64,000 bases of DNA. Source: Micromonospora chokoriensis. GTDB lineage: Bacteria > Actinomycetota > Actinomycetes > Mycobacteriales > Micromonosporaceae. Below the pieces are notes generated by a model that saw nothing but the letters and a program-made list of their open reading frames with translations, was not told where the DNA came from and did no database searches. Positions 9,269-21,221 of this stretch are shown here, piece after piece. The first letter of the stretch is position 1. Each line of letters opens with the position of its first letter. A program made the translations under genes and the position numbers. The DNA lies in assembly GCF_000718555.1 (NCBI RefSeq), contig NZ_JOAN01000003.1:248001-312000 (forward strand). Reading direction: 5' to 3'.

Positions 9269-9292
9269 GGTTGGTGGAGAGCGGGACGGGGT

Positions 9293-10036
9293 TCAGGCGC
9301 GGGCGGCGGCGAGCACCTGGCCGACCAGGGCGCGCGAGGTGCCGGAGCGCTCGTACTCGGGCCGGGTCAGGCTGCCGCCCATCCGTGGTGCCGGGTTGCG
9401 GTGTACGGCCGGGCTGTCCGAGCGGGCCAGGGCCGCGAAGTGGTACTCGTCGGCGCCGGTCGCCTCGACGATCCGGGCGATGTTGCGGGGCGTGATGCCA
9501 CCGCCCGGCATGATGACGATCCGGCCGGCGGCCCGGCGCACCAGGTCGGCGATGAGCGGAGCGCCCTCCAGCACGCTTACCTCCTGGCCGGAGGTGAGCA
9601 CCCGGTCTACGCCCATCGCGATGAGCTGCTCCAGCGCCGCGTACGGATCGCGGGTCATGTCGAACGCGCGGTGGAAGGTGATGCTGGCGTCGCCGGCGGC
9701 GGCGATCAGCCGGCGGGTGGTGGGCACGTCGACGTCACCCTCGGCGGTCAACGCGCCGATCACGATGCCGTGCGCGCCGGCCGCCACGGCGGCGCGGACG
9801 TCCCGTTCCATCGCCTCGATCTCGAACGGCGAGTAGATGAAGTCACCGGCCCGGGGCCGGACGATCACGTGGACCCGGATCCGGCTGACCGCGCGCAGGG
9901 TCGTCTCGATGGTGCCCAGGCTGGGGGTCAACCCGCCGTCGAAGAGCGCCGAGCACAACTCCACCCGGTCGGCGCCGGCCTCCTCGGCGGCGACCGCCCC
10001 CTCGACGCTGTCGATGCAGATCTCGAATGTGCTCAT
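9293..10036 (-). CDS. cutC: CutC-family protein
   Basis: A 247-residue TIM-barrel protein of the CutC family, with the family N-terminus FEICIDSVEGAVAAEEAGADRVELC, then GGLTPSLG, the arginine-proline segment VIVRPRAGDF, GALTAEGDVD, and the C-terminal GGGITPRNIARI. CutC was named for copper homeostasis in E. coli, but that role is disputed and no catalytic reaction is established. It is the downstream gene of a two-gene operon: its ATG overlaps the asparaginase stop by 4 bases (ATGA), so translation is probably coupled. Length and motifs are normal. A copper role cannot be confirmed from this context. Confidence 0.85.
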   Translation of the reverse strand: MSTFEICIDSVEGAVAAEEAGADRVELCSALFDGGLTPSLGTIETTLRAVSRIRVHVIVRPRAGDFIYSPFEIEAMERDVRAAVAAGAHGIVIGALTAEGDVDVPTTRRLIAAAGDASITFHRAFDMTRDPYAALEQLIAMGVDRVLTSGQEVSVLEGAPLIADLVRRAAGRIVIMPGGGITPRNIARIVEATGADEYHFAALARSDSPAVHRNPAPRMGGSLTRPEYERSGTSRALVGQVLAAARA

Positions 10037-11073
10037 GACTGTTCCTTCTCCCCGCGGGGCGGTGCCGCCTCCGTGCGAGACGATGCCGCTTCGGTCCGAG
10101 ACGATGCTGCGCTCCAGCCGATGACGGCCGTGACGGCGCCGACCGGTTCGCCGCCGCCGAGCACCGGCACCTGGCGCAGCGCGTCGGCTCCGCCCACCGG
10201 TACGCCGACGGCGTCGAGGGCGGCGAGGGCGATGGCGGTGGTGGCTCGGGGCGAGCCGTCGATCACCTTCACGGCCACCGCGTGACCGTCCGGCGCGGCC
10301 ACCGCGAGCACGCCCTCGGCCCCGCCCTTGGCGAGGACGCCCGGCAGCGCCCGCATCAGGTCGGTGTTGGGGTGCCCGTGCCAGCCGCCGACGTACTCCG
10401 GGTGTTGGCGCATGGCCTGCGCGACAAGCGCCGCGTCGCTCCCGGCGGGCGCGGTGACCAACGCCTGGAACGCGCGGGCCAGGCCGGTCAGCGGCAGGCC
10501 GAACAGCGGTGCGCCGCAGCCGTCGACCGCGTGGTGCGCGATCGGCGTGCCGGCCAGCCGGGCGATGGTGGCGGCGGTTTCCCGCTGGAGCGGGTGGTTG
10601 GGGTTGAGGTAGTCGTGCGTGCTCCAGGACTGAGCGACGCAGGCGACGAGCATCGCGGCGTGCTTGCCGGAGCAGTTCATCCGGATCCGGTCGCGCTGCT
10701 CACCGGCGCGGATCAGCCGGTCTCGGGTCGGTTCGTCCTCCGGCCAGTCCTCCGGGCAGCCGAGCGCGTCCTCGGTCAGGCCGGCCCCGGCCAGCATCGC
10801 CCGGACCACCTCGACGTGCCGGTCGTCACCGGTGTGGCTGCCGGCGGCGAGGGCCAGCGCCGGGCCGGTCAGCTTGTCGCCCGCCGCGATCCGACAGGCC
10901 AGTGCCTGCACCGGCTTGAGGGTGGAGCGGGGGAGCACCGGCTCGTCGGGTACGCCGGCGGCGAGGGCGACCTTCCCGTCCGGGGCGAGCACCACGACGC
11001 TGCCGTAGTGCCGGCTCTCGACGAAGCCGTTGCGCACGACCCGGGCTAGTTCGGCGTAACGAGAGAGGGTCAC
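10033..11073 (-). CDS. Asparaginase II family protein
   Basis: This 346-residue protein belongs to the rhizobial-type asparaginase II family, unrelated to the classical bacterial asparaginases. It would hydrolyse asparagine to aspartate and ammonia. Recognisable segments are RNGFVESRHYGSVVVLAPDG at the N-terminus, CSGKHAAMLVACV (around residue 133), DGCGAPLFGLPL, and KGGAEGVLAVAAPDG. No signal peptide is present, so it should be cytoplasmic. The GTG start has GAAGGGA upstream. It overlaps cutC by ATGA. The C-terminus carries a short tandem repeat (ASSRTEA repeated) encoded by 18-base units, which lies beyond the conserved domain and is probably neutral. Confidence 0.85.
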   Translation of the reverse strand: MTLSRYAELARVVRNGFVESRHYGSVVVLAPDGKVALAAGVPDEPVLPRSTLKPVQALACRIAAGDKLTGPALALAAGSHTGDDRHVEVVRAMLAGAGLTEDALGCPEDWPEDEPTRDRLIRAGEQRDRIRMNCSGKHAAMLVACVAQSWSTHDYLNPNHPLQRETAATIARLAGTPIAHHAVDGCGAPLFGLPLTGLARAFQALVTAPAGSDAALVAQAMRQHPEYVGGWHGHPNTDLMRALPGVLAKGGAEGVLAVAAPDGHAVAVKVIDGSPRATTAIALAALDAVGVPVGGADALRQVPVLGGGEPVGAVTAVIGWSAASSRTEAASSRTEAAPPRGEKEQS

Positions 11074-11283
11074 CGGGTGCGTTCCCTTCGAGAAGTGGCG
11101 GGAGCAGACTAGCGACCCGCTGTCCGCACCGGCCGTCTCGGCAAGCTGCTGTTACAGAGGGTGACGGGTTGGGGGCGGTGTTGTGCCTGGTCCGCGCCTC
11201 TTCTTTACGTGTCCCATACCCGCAGTCACGTAACTTCGCCGTGTTCCCTCACTGCGTACGTGAATGCTCTTGGAGGTCTCGAC

Positions 11284-12099
11284 GTGCGGATCAACGGACG
11301 GCTGCTCGTGCCGCTCGCGTTGGCGGTGGTCCTGGCGTCTGCTGCCTGCGGCACGGAGGTACCGCCCGCCGGGCAGGGCGGCGGCGTCGTGGCGACGACA
11401 CTCCCCAACGGGCAAGTCCCGAGGTCAGCCCAGGACATGGGTCCGCGGCGGCCGAGCGACGAGGAGATTCCCGTCGAGGCTGACGGCACCTTCGTCGCCG
11501 CTGGCGGTCAGGGTCGCGTCATCGGCTCGGGCAAGAGGCGGGTGCGCTACCGCGTCTCGGTGGAGAAGGGGATCGAGTGGGGTGACATCCCCGCCTGGAA
11601 ACCGAGCGAGTTCGCCGCGAGCATCGAGCAGGTGCTGGCGGCGCCGAACGGGTGGACCACCGCCGCGCAGCACCCGGTCACCAACGCCGATGTGAACCTG
11701 ACCAGGGCGTCCTGGTCGTTCCAGCGGATCAGCAGCTCGAGCGCCGACGTCGACGTCCGGCTCGCCACGCCGAACACCGTGGACCGACTCTGCGGCGCGA
11801 GCGGGGTCGACACCGAGGGGGTCTACTCCTGCCGGTACGGCAAGACGATCATGATCAACCTGCGGCGTTGGCTCCAGGGCGCTCCCGGTTATCCGGTCAG
11901 CATGGAGGAGTACTACGCCGGCGTGATCAATCACGAGTTCGGTCACTTCCTCGGCTTCGACCACATGAAATGTCCTGGCCCCGGCAAGCCTGGCCCGGTC
12001 ATGATGACCCAGACGATCGACCTGGGCGGATGCCTGCCCAACGTCAGTCCGTTCACCAAGAACGGCCAGTTCATCAGCGGACCGTGGGAAGCGTCCTGA
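11284..12099 (+). CDS. Secreted DUF3152-type zinc metalloprotease, probable lipoprotein
   Basis: A 271-residue exported protein. The GTG start at 11284 is fixed by GGAGG at 11272-11276, 7 bases upstream. Residues 1-22 form a signal sequence ending in LASAAC, a plausible though imperfect lipobox. A linker leads to the C-terminal domain, which contains HEFGHFLGFDH (HExxHxxGxxH, the metzincin zinc motif) near residues 219-229. Four conserved cysteines (CGAS, YSCRYG, MKCPG, GGCLP) probably form disulfides. This pattern matches the actinobacterial DUF3152 family. It stands alone, divergent from the asparaginase operon. Function in the cell envelope is inferred; the substrate is unknown. Confidence 0.8.
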   Translation: MRINGRLLVPLALAVVLASAACGTEVPPAGQGGGVVATTLPNGQVPRSAQDMGPRRPSDEEIPVEADGTFVAAGGQGRVIGSGKRRVRYRVSVEKGIEWGDIPAWKPSEFAASIEQVLAAPNGWTTAAQHPVTNADVNLTRASWSFQRISSSSADVDVRLATPNTVDRLCGASGVDTEGVYSCRYGKTIMINLRRWLQGAPGYPVSMEEYYAGVINHEFGHFLGFDHMKCPGPGKPGPVMMTQTIDLGGCLPNVSPFTKNGQFISGPWEAS

Positions 12100-12144
12100 C
12101 CTGGTGACCCCCGCCCCCGTGGACCGGGCAGCACGAAACAGGAA

Positions 12145-12175
12145 GGGCGGGCCCGGCGTGACGCCGAGCCCGCCC
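12145..12175. terminator. Bidirectional terminator hairpin
   Basis: GGGCGGGC...CGGCG tga CGCCG...GCCCGCCC forms a strong GC hairpin between two convergent genes (ends at 12099 and 12190). Confidence 0.7.
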
Positions 12176-12189
12176 GAACACGGCACCGA

Positions 12190-13032
12190 TCAGCTGGTGG
12201 TCATGCCCTGCAGTCCCTTGAGCATCTCGGCGAAGTCGAGGGTCTCCGCCGTCGGCGGCGTCTCGATGGCCACCGCCTTGCCGTAGTCGGTGTAGTCCAT
12301 CACCAGGTCACCCAACGGGCCCATCTTCAGGGCCGCTCGGCGGGGCCGGTACTGCTCGTCGACCCACAGGTCGGTGGTGATTTCCTTGACGCCCATCTTG
12401 GTCATCTGCTGCTCGACGCCCGCCCGCAGCTTCGCGTCGAGCTGCGCAAGGTAGGTCGCCATCGGCGTGGTGACGGTGTAGTGGACGGTGGCCGCTCCGT
12501 TCACCGTCTCCTGCCCGATCACCTTCGTGCCCTCGGTGGCGAGCAGCGTCTTGACCTGCTTGGTCGGGTCGATGTCCTCGAACTGCTTGCCGAAGTCCAT
12601 CCCGGCCTGCTTGCCGGCGGCGCCCAGGTCCATCTTCATCCAGCGCTTGCCGTCCATCTCCGCGCGGTCCTCCGCAGGAATCTCGACGTAGACGACCGCG
12701 CCGACCATCCGGACGACCGTCGCGGCGCCCTTCGCGTCCGTCGTCGTCATCTCGGCCTTGACCGGGTCGCCGAGGTCCAGGACGCCCTGCATCGAGACCT
12801 TCTCGCCGCCCGCCGTGCCCGTCATCGTCACGGTCACCGAATCGCTCTTGTCGGTGGCCTCGGCCGTCTTCTGCAGCGACCCCTTCAGGTCACTGGCCAG
12901 CAGCTCCAGGACGCTGGGCTGCTTGGGCGCGTCGGACCCGCCGGACCCGCCGGACGTCGTGCCGCACGCGGAGACAGCGAGCGCGGTGAGCGCCGAGACC
13001 GCCACAGCCACGGACTTCTTGCCAAATGACAC
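12190..13032 (-). CDS. Exported lipoprotein, LppX/LprG-like
   Basis: A 280-residue lipoprotein. The chosen GTG start (13032) has AGAGG 7 bases upstream; a GTG two codons earlier (13038) is possible. The signal peptide ends at ALAVSAC, with a cysteine for lipidation, followed by a glycine/serine linker. The rest is a beta-rich domain with repeated threonine strands (SVTVTMTGTAGGEKVSMQG, VVYVEIP), resembling the LppX/LprAFG lipoproteins that carry lipids in mycobacteria. That assignment rests on pattern only. It lies downstream of ilvD on the same strand but is separated by a long palindrome and 175 bases, so it is probably transcribed separately. Confidence 0.75.
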   Translation of the reverse strand: MSFGKKSVAVAVSALTALAVSACGTTSGGSGGSDAPKQPSVLELLASDLKGSLQKTAEATDKSDSVTVTMTGTAGGEKVSMQGVLDLGDPVKAEMTTTDAKGAATVVRMVGAVVYVEIPAEDRAEMDGKRWMKMDLGAAGKQAGMDFGKQFEDIDPTKQVKTLLATEGTKVIGQETVNGAATVHYTVTTPMATYLAQLDAKLRAGVEQQMTKMGVKEITTDLWVDEQYRPRRAALKMGPLGDLVMDYTDYGKAVAIETPPTAETLDFAEMLKGLQGMTTS

Positions 13033-13137
13033 GTACACGCCTCTTCCCGCAGGAATCCGGGCTCTCCCCGAATTGATCGACGACACGCTAGCCCACACGA
13101 CCGACATTCGCGGACCGTGTTTTTGCCGACGACATCA

Positions 13138-13180
13138 GCAATGTTGGGGTATCCGACTAGCGCGGATACCCCAACATTGC
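13138..13180. repeat. Perfect 18-bp inverted repeat
   Basis: Arms GCAATGTTGGGGTATCCG (13138-13155) and its exact complement (13163-13180) are separated by 7 bases. It lies 28 bases past the ilvD stop (minus strand) and upstream of the lipoprotein gene. It could end ilvD transcription, but there is no U tract on either strand, and its moderate GC content differs from the other terminators here. A dispersed palindromic element is the alternative. Confidence 0.7.
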
Positions 13181-13207
13181 CGATCCAGTGTCGATCGCTA
13201 GCGGTGC

Positions 13208-15055
13208 TTACTCCGGGACGCGACGGTAGGCGCCGTCGCTGGCCGAGGTGGCCATCGAGGCGTACGCGCGCAGCGCCGCCGACACCGGGCGCTGCCGGTC
13301 GGTCGGGGTGTACGGCTTGTCGCGCTTCTCCTCGGCCACCCGTCGCGCCTCCAGCTCCTCGGCGGGCACGTTCAGCTCGATCGACCGGCTCGGGATGTCG
13401 ATGACGACCTCGTCGCCGTCGCGGACCAGGGCGATCAGCCCACCGGAGGCCGCCTCGGGGGAGACGTGCCCGATGGAGAGCCCGGAGGTGCCACCGGAGA
13501 AGCGGCCGTCGGTGAGCAGCGCACAGGAGCGGCCCAGCCCACGCCCCTTCAGGAACGAGGTGGGGTAGAGCATCTCCTGCATGCCGGGGCCACCCTTGGG
13601 CCCTTCGTACCGGATCACCACCACGTCCCCGGCGACCACCTGCTTGGCGAGGATCGCGCTCACCGCGTCGTCCTGCGACTCGTAGACCTTCGCCGGGCCA
13701 CGGAAGGTCAGGCAGTCGTCCGGCACGCCCGCGGTCTTCACCACGCTGCCGTCCGGCGCCAGGTTGCCGTGCAGGATGGCCAGCCCGCCGTCGGCGGAGT
13801 AGGCGTGCTCGTGGTCCCGGATGCAGCCGCCGGCCGCGTCGGTGTCCAGCGACGACCAGCGGTTGGTGGTGGAGAACGGCTCGACCGTACGCACGCCGCC
13901 CGGCGCGGCGTGGAACAGCTCGACCGCCTCCGGCTTCGGGGAGCCGCCGCGCACGTCCCAGTCGGTCAGCCACTGCGCCAGCGAGGGGGAGTGCACGGCG
14001 TGCACGTCCCGGTTGAGCTGCCCGGCCCGGTCCAGTTCGCCGAGGATCGCCGGGATGCCGCCGGCCCGGTGCACGTCCTCCATGTGGTAGTTCGGCGAGT
14101 TCGGCGCGACCTTGGCCAGGCACGGCACCCGCCGGGAGATCGCGTCGATGTCGGCGACGCCGAAGTCCATCTCCGCCTCGCGAGCGGCGGCGAGCAGGTG
14201 CAGCACCGTGTTGGTGGAGCCGCCCATCGCCACGTCCAGGGCGACCGCGTTCTCGAAGGCGGCCTTGGAGGCGACCGTACGCGGCAGCACCGAGTCGTCG
14301 TCGCCGTCGTACCACCGCTTGGAGATCTCCACGACGGTCCGGCCGGCCTCGACGAAGAGCGACCGGCGCGCGGCGTGGGTGGCCAGCGTCGAACCGTTGC
14401 CGGGCAGCGCGAGGCCGATCGCCTCGGTGAGGCAGTTCATCGAGTTGGCGGTGAACATGCCGGAGCACGAGCCGCAGGTCGGGCAGGCGGAGCGTTCGAT
14501 CTCGCCGAGCTGCTCGTCGGTGACCGATTCGTTCGAGGACGCGATCATCGCGTCGATCAGGTCGATCTTGCTGTGCACGACGCCCTCGATCGCCATCGTC
14601 TTGCCGGCCTCCATCGGGCCGCCAGAGACGAAGACGGTGGGGATGTTGAGCCGCAGCGCGGCCAGCAGCATCCCGGGGGTGATCTTGTCGCAGTTGGAGA
14701 TGCAGACCAGGGCGTCCGCGCAGTGCGCGTTGACCATGTATTCGACCGCGTCGGCGATCAGCTCCCGGCTGGGCAGCGAGTAGAGCATGCCGCCGTGGCC
14801 CATCGCGATGCCGTCGTCGACGGCGATGGTGTTGAATTCCCGGCCCACCCCACCGGCCTCGGCGACCGCGTCGGCGACCAGGCCACCCATGTCCTTGAGG
14901 TGTACGTGACCAGGCACGAACTGGGTGAAACTGTTGGCGATGGCGACGATCGGCTTGCCGAAATCGTCGTCGGTCATCCCGGTGGCCCGCCAGAGGGCCC
15001 GGGCGCCGGCCATCGTCCGACCGTGTGTGGAAGTCCTCGACCGCAGCTCAGGCAT
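13208..15055 (-). CDS. ilvD: Dihydroxy-acid dehydratase
   Basis: IlvD dehydrates 2,3-dihydroxy-isovalerate and its methylvalerate homologue to the keto acids that precede valine and isoleucine. The protein is 615 residues, almost the length of the E. coli enzyme. The start [13 protein letters not shown] at 15055 was chosen by homology over an upstream frame extension. Iron-sulfur and active-site segments are [23 protein letters not shown] and the catalytic serine in DGRFSGG. The N-terminal [13 protein letters not shown] is of the E. coli type, not the NEITPCN type found in mycobacterial enzymes. It is transcribed alone, away from ilvBNC, with a GGDEF-EAL gene between them. Confidence 0.95.
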   Translation of the reverse strand: MPELRSRTSTHGRTMAGARALWRATGMTDDDFGKPIVAIANSFTQFVPGHVHLKDMGGLVADAVAEAGGVGREFNTIAVDDGIAMGHGGMLYSLPSRELIADAVEYMVNAHCADALVCISNCDKITPGMLLAALRLNIPTVFVSGGPMEAGKTMAIEGVVHSKIDLIDAMIASSNESVTDEQLGEIERSACPTCGSCSGMFTANSMNCLTEAIGLALPGNGSTLATHAARRSLFVEAGRTVVEISKRWYDGDDDSVLPRTVASKAAFENAVALDVAMGGSTNTVLHLLAAAREAEMDFGVADIDAISRRVPCLAKVAPNSPNYHMEDVHRAGGIPAILGELDRAGQLNRDVHAVHSPSLAQWLTDWDVRGGSPKPEAVELFHAAPGGVRTVEPFSTTNRWSSLDTDAAGGCIRDHEHAYSADGGLAILHGNLAPDGSVVKTAGVPDDCLTFRGPAKVYESQDDAVSAILAKQVVAGDVVVIRYEGPKGGPGMQEMLYPTSFLKGRGLGRSCALLTDGRFSGGTSGLSIGHVSPEAASGGLIALVRDGDEVVIDIPSRSIELNVPAEELEARRVAEEKRDKPYTPTDRQRPVSAALRAYASMATSASDGAYRRVPE

Positions 15056-15165
15056 GCATACCAGCATGACACCGTCGCCACGCCGGCCCACCCCAGTACC
15101 TGCCGTGTCCCAACAGATGCACACCCATCCCCCCACGGCGTGCGCGCATCCGGCACTCTTGGAGC

Positions 15166-17538
15166 GTGCATCTTCCACCGGGCATGGCCGCTGTCGCGGC
15201 GCTCAGCGGGCTCGTCGCCGCGGTGGCCGCCATACTGCTGACCGTCGTCGCCCGGCGCCGGACGGGGCCGCGCCGGCCGGCGTACGTGCTGCTCGCGGCG
15301 GCTGCCGGCGGTGCCCTGCTCAGCCTCCTGATCGGGGTGGCCGCCGCGCTCAACGCGAGCGACCACTGGGCCCACGAGCAGGGGCAGCGCACCGGTTGGG
15401 CGACCGTGGTGGCGATCGGCACGGCGGTGAGCGGGCTGGCCTTCGCCGCTGGCCTGCTCCGGCTGCCCGGGGTGGCCGCCACCGCGGCGGGAACGGCCCG
15501 GCTCGCCCTGGATGGGCTGGTCATGGCGGCGGCGCTGTGGTTCGTCGGCTGGGTGCTCTTCTCCGAGCCCACCCGGTTGCTCGGTGCCGCCACCCCGAGG
15601 GCCTGCCCGGCGATTCTGGTGGCCACGGTGAGCGCCGCGCTCGGCGCCGGCGTGGCCGTGATCGTCGTCTTCCGGGCCGCCACCCCACGTCGACGGCTCG
15701 CCGCGCTGGGCGCCGGCATCAGCGCGGTGACCTGCGGCGGGCTGGGTCTGGGCACCGGGCTCTGCCAGGCCGGGCCGACCATGGCACTGACCGGTGCGGC
15801 GGTGCTCGCCGCCGGCCTGCTGACCGTCGCGCTCGCGGTGCACCGGGCCGACCGGCCGGGGCAGGTCGACCTGGACCTGGTCGGTGGCGACAGCGAGTAC
15901 GCGATCGCCCCGATGCTGGCGATGGCCGCCTCGGCGATGTACCACCTCGCCCAGGACGGCCGGTTCACCGCGGCGGGCATCGTGGCCGGCAGCGTGGAGG
16001 GCTTCGCCCTGGTGGCACGGCAATACCTCACCCTTCGCGACGTCCGGGGGTACGCGGGCCGCCTCGCCGAGCGGGAGGCGCACTTCCGCGAGCTGGCGCA
16101 CACCGATCCGTTGACGTCGTTGGCCAACCGGCGCGGGCTGCTCCGAGCGCTGCACCGCAACGCCGCGGACCACAACCCCTGCGTGCTGCTCGGCCTCGAC
16201 CTGGACGGCTTCAAGAACGTCAACGACATGCGCGGCCACGACGTGGGCGACGCCGTGCTGGCCGAGGTGGGTCGGCGGCTGCGCGGCAACCTGCGCCCCG
16301 GCGACGTGGCCGCCCGGTTGGGCGGTGACGAGTTCGCCGTCCTCATGCAGGGCCGGCCGGTCGAGGCGGACCGGGTCGCCGAACGGCTCCTCGGGGTGCT
16401 CAACCGGCCGTACGACCAGCCGGAGGGCCCGGTCTTTCTGTCGGTGAGCATCGGGGTGGCCGGCTGGGCCGACGAGCCGGACGTGGAGCTGCTGCTGCGC
16501 CACGCCGACCTGGCGCTGCGCTATGCCAAGCAGCGGGGCAAGAACCGGATCGAGCGGTACGACGCCACGTACGACCAGTTGCTGCGTCGGCGCACGACGG
16601 TGGAGCACGAGCTGCGCGGTGCCGTCGACCGCGATGAGCTGCGGTTGGTGTTCCAGCCAGTGGCGTCGCTGCCGTCGGTGCGGCCGGTCGGCGCCGAGGC
16701 GCTGCTCCGTTGGCGCCACCCCGAGCTGGGCAACGTCCGCCCGGACGAGTTCATCCCGCTCGCCGAGGAGTGCGGGATGATCGCCCCGCTCGGGGCCTGG
16801 GTGTTGCATCAGGCCTGCTACCAGCTCTCCCGGTGGCTGGCGGACGGGCACGACGTCTGGGTGTCGGTAAACGTCTCGCCGCGTGAGCTGCACGCCCCGG
16901 AGTACGTGGTCCAGGTCGCCGAGGCGCTGCGCGCGCACCACGTGCCGCCGCAGCGGCTGGTGCTGGAGGTCACCGAGCACGCGGTCGCCACCGACCTGGA
17001 CGAGCTGATCCGCCGGCTCACCGCGCTGCGGTTGACAGGTGTCCGGATCGCGCTCGACGACTTCGGGGCCGGCTACTCGTCGCTGGGTCAGTTGCGGCGG
17101 TTGCCGATCGACATCCTCAAGATCGACCACAGTCTGGTCGCCGAGCACGAGCCGGTCCACCCGGTCGGCCAGGACGGCCCGGCGTTCGCTCCGATGGTCG
17201 ACATCGTCATGCGACTGGGCCATCAGCTGGGGCTTGAGGTGATCGCCGAGGGGGTGACCACCCCGACCGAGCTGGCCGCGGTGGTGGCCGCCGGTTGCCG
17301 CTTCGGCCAGGGCGCGCTCTTCGGCTGGGGGGTGCCGGCCGAGCACCTGGAGGCGATGCTGGATGCGGCAACATCACCTGGCGTGCGTCCCGCTCCGATG
17401 CCCGCGCAACGGCGGGCTCCGGGCGGGTCCGGGCAGCTCAACCCCGCTGTCGATGGCGCGTCGACGGCCGACGCGCCGAGCTCCGTTAACCAACATGTGG
17501 GATCAGTTGACTCATCGCGTGAGATGCGTCAGGCTTAG
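15166..17538 (+). CDS. Membrane GGDEF-EAL protein (cyclic-di-GMP turnover)
   Basis: A 790-residue protein with about eight hydrophobic segments in residues 1-230, then GGDEF and EAL domains. The GGDEF signature is intact (LGGDEFAVL, 386-390), as is the EAL domain (AEALLRW with E511; DDFGAGYSS with D631 and D632; [11 protein letters not shown]). It therefore has residues for both synthesis and hydrolysis of cyclic-di-GMP. The GTG start at 15166 has GGAG only one base upstream; ATG 15184 is an equally good start. It ends in a low-complexity tail. It shares its architecture with the degenerate homologue at the window start. Its 3' end overlaps the ilvB promoter. Confidence 0.85.
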   Translation: MHLPPGMAAVAALSGLVAAVAAILLTVVARRRTGPRRPAYVLLAAAAGGALLSLLIGVAAALNASDHWAHEQGQRTGWATVVAIGTAVSGLAFAAGLLRLPGVAATAAGTARLALDGLVMAAALWFVGWVLFSEPTRLLGAATPRACPAILVATVSAALGAGVAVIVVFRAATPRRRLAALGAGISAVTCGGLGLGTGLCQAGPTMALTGAAVLAAGLLTVALAVHRADRPGQVDLDLVGGDSEYAIAPMLAMAASAMYHLAQDGRFTAAGIVAGSVEGFALVARQYLTLRDVRGYAGRLAEREAHFRELAHTDPLTSLANRRGLLRALHRNAADHNPCVLLGLDLDGFKNVNDMRGHDVGDAVLAEVGRRLRGNLRPGDVAARLGGDEFAVLMQGRPVEADRVAERLLGVLNRPYDQPEGPVFLSVSIGVAGWADEPDVELLLRHADLALRYAKQRGKNRIERYDATYDQLLRRRTTVEHELRGAVDRDELRLVFQPVASLPSVRPVGAEALLRWRHPELGNVRPDEFIPLAEECGMIAPLGAWVLHQACYQLSRWLADGHDVWVSVNVSPRELHAPEYVVQVAEALRAHHVPPQRLVLEVTEHAVATDLDELIRRLTALRLTGVRIALDDFGAGYSSLGQLRRLPIDILKIDHSLVAEHEPVHPVGQDGPAFAPMVDIVMRLGHQLGLEVIAEGVTTPTELAAVVAAGCRFGQGALFGWGVPAEHLEAMLDAATSPGVRPAPMPAQRRAPGGSGQLNPAVDGASTADAPSSVNQHVGSVDSSREMRQA
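17507..17535 (+). promoter_or_regulatory. Candidate promoter of the ilvB leader transcript
   Basis: TTGACT (17507-17512) and CAGGCT (17530-17535) are separated by 17 bases and lie inside the 3' end of the GGDEF-EAL gene. Transcription would begin about 17541-17543, at the leader ATG, so the leader could be translated as a leaderless message. Confidence 0.4.
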
Positions 17539-17542
17539 CCGC

Positions 17543-17578
17543 ATGTCGTCGTACCGGTCGCTGCGAGTACTTACCTGA
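17543..17578 (+). CDS. ilvB leader peptide
   Basis: ATG at 17543 opens an 11-residue [14 protein letters not shown], ending at TGA 17576-17578. Three of its last five residues before the stop are Leu, Val, Leu. It directly precedes two stacked hairpins and a U tract, the layout of an amino acid attenuator. No Shine-Dalgarno is visible; the putative promoter suggests leaderless translation. Confidence 0.65.
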   Translation: MSSYRSLRVLT

Positions 17579-17637
17579 GCGCACTCTCCCTCACCGAGAG
17601 TGCGCTGGCCCCGTGCATCTGCACGAGGGCCGTTTTT
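17579..17637 (+). promoter_or_regulatory. ilvB transcription attenuator
   Basis: The first hairpin pairs GCGCACTCTC (17579-17588) with GAGAGTGCGC (17596-17605), immediately after the leader stop. The second pairs GGCCCCGTGC (17607-17616) with GCACG-a-GGGCC (17621-17631), followed by TTTTT (17633-17637), a rho-independent terminator. Stalling of a ribosome on the leader would hinder the first hairpin and shift folding, allowing read-through into ilvB. Confidence 0.8.
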
Positions 17638-17726
17638 ATTGCCATCGGAACCTGGCGAGGCGGGCCCCGCCCGCATCGCATCGCTTGACTAGCCACCAGC
17701 CACTCCAGCCGAAGGCCAGATCCGCC

Positions 17727-19597
17727 ATGACGAGACCCACGCCCGAGACCCTCGCCCACACCGCCCGCCGGGCCCGCGCGGCCGCCGATCCGACCCTCGA
17801 CGTCGACCAGGCCGCGGCACGCACGGCCACCCCAGCGGTACGACCCACCACCGCGGCCCAGGTCTCCGGGGCCAGCTCGCTCGTGCGGTCCCTTGAGGCG
17901 CTCGACGTCGACGTCGTCTTCGGCATCCCGGGCGGCGCGATCCTGCCGGCGTACGACCCGCTCTACGACTCGACGGTCCGGCACATCCTGGTGCGGCACG
18001 AGCAGGGTGCGGGGCATGCGGCGACCGGCTACGCACAGGCCACCGGCAAGGTCGGCGTCTGCATCGCCACCTCTGGCCCGGGTGCGACGAACCTGGTCAC
18101 CCCGATCGCCGACGCGTACATGGACTCGGTGGCGATGGTGGCGATCACCGGGCAGGTGGCCCGCCCGTCGATCGGCACCGACGCCTTCCAGGAGGCGGAC
18201 ATCCAGGGCATCACCCTGCCGATCACCAAGCACAACTTCCTGGTCCAGAACGCCGAGGAGATCCCCCGGGTGCTGGCCGAGGCGTTCCACCTGGCCAGCA
18301 GCGGCCGACCCGGCCCGGTGCTCGTCGACATCCCGAAGGACGTGCTCCAGGCCCAGACCACGTTCACCTGGCCGCCCACCCTGGACCTGCCCGGCTACCG
18401 GCCCACCCTGCACCCGCACGGCAAGCAGATCCGGGAGGCGGCGCGGCTGATGGCCATCGCCCGCCGGCCGGTGCTCTACGTCGGCGGCGGGGTGCTCAAG
18501 GCTGGCGCCACCGAAGGGCTGCTCCGGCTGGCCGAGCAGACCGGCATCCCGGTCGTCACCACGCTGATGGCGCTCGGGGCGTTCCCCGACTCGCACCAGC
18601 AGCACCTGGGGATGCCCGGCATGCACGGCACGGTCGCCGCGGTCTACGGCCTGCAGAAGGCGGATCTGATCGTCGCGCTGGGCGCGCGCTTCGACGACCG
18701 GGTCACCGGCAAACTGGACTCGTTCGCCCCGGACGCGGCAGTGGTCCACGCGGACATCGACCCCGCCGAGATCGGCAAGAACCGGCACGTGGACGTGCCG
18801 ATCGTCGGGGACGCCAAGCACGTCATCGACGAGCTGATCGCCGCGGTGACCGTCGAGCGGTCGGCGGGGCACACCGCCGACCTCGGTGACTGGTGGACGC
18901 AGCTCGACGACCTGCGCAACCGCTACCCGCTGGGCTACGACGAGCCGGCCGACGGGACCCTGTCCCCGCAGTACGTGATCAAGCGGCTGGGCGAGATCGT
19001 CGGCTCCGACGCGATCTTCGTGGCCGGGGTGGGCCAGCACCAGATGTGGGCGTCGCAGTTCATCTCCTACGAGAAGCCGAACACCTGGTTGAATTCCGGC
19101 GGCCTCGGCACGATGGGCTACGCGGTGCCGGCGGCGATGGGCGCCAAGGTCGGCAAGCCGGACACGGTGGTCTGGGCGGTGGACGGGGACGGCTGCTTCC
19201 AGATGACCAACCAGGAGTTGGCCACCTGTGCCCTGGAGGGCATCCCGGTCAAGATCGCCGTCATCAACAACGGCAATCTCGGCATGGTCCGGCAGTGGCA
19301 GACGCTGTTCTACAACGAGCGTTACTCCAACACCGAGCTCGGCACCCACAAGCACCGCATCCCGGATTTCGTCAAGCTCGCCGAGGCACTGGGCTGCGTC
19401 GGGCTGCGGTGCGAGAACGCGGCTGACGTGGACAAGACCATCGCCGCCGCCATGGAGATCAACGACGCGCCCGTGGTGATCGACTTCGTGGTCGGCAAGG
19501 ACGCGATGGTCTGGCCGATGGTCGCCGCCGGCACCAGCAATGACGAGATCATGTTTGCCCGTGGCGTCCGCCCGGTCTTCGACGAGGATGACATTTA

Positions 19598-19598
<1 letters not shown>
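17727..19598 (+). CDS. ilvB: Acetolactate synthase large (catalytic) subunit
   Basis: The thiamine-diphosphate enzyme condensing two pyruvates to acetolactate, or pyruvate with 2-ketobutyrate to acetohydroxybutyrate. This is the first common step to valine, leucine and isoleucine. The chosen ATG (17727) gives 623 residues with an N-terminal extension of about 55 residues before [23 protein letters not shown]. The catalytic glutamate is E92 (VRHEQGAGH), and the ThDP-Mg motif is [12 protein letters not shown]...NNGNLGM. The tract between attenuator and start is open in frame, but a start there would fall inside the terminator. ilvN follows with a one-base TAATG overlap, so the subunits are translationally coupled. 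Confidence 0.95.

Positions 19599-21221
<1,623 letters not shown>

Noticed and set aside
15166..17538. Functional link of the GGDEF-EAL gene with ilvBNC
   Set aside because: They are adjacent, but ilvB has its own promoter-like site, leader and terminator, so no operon is implied.
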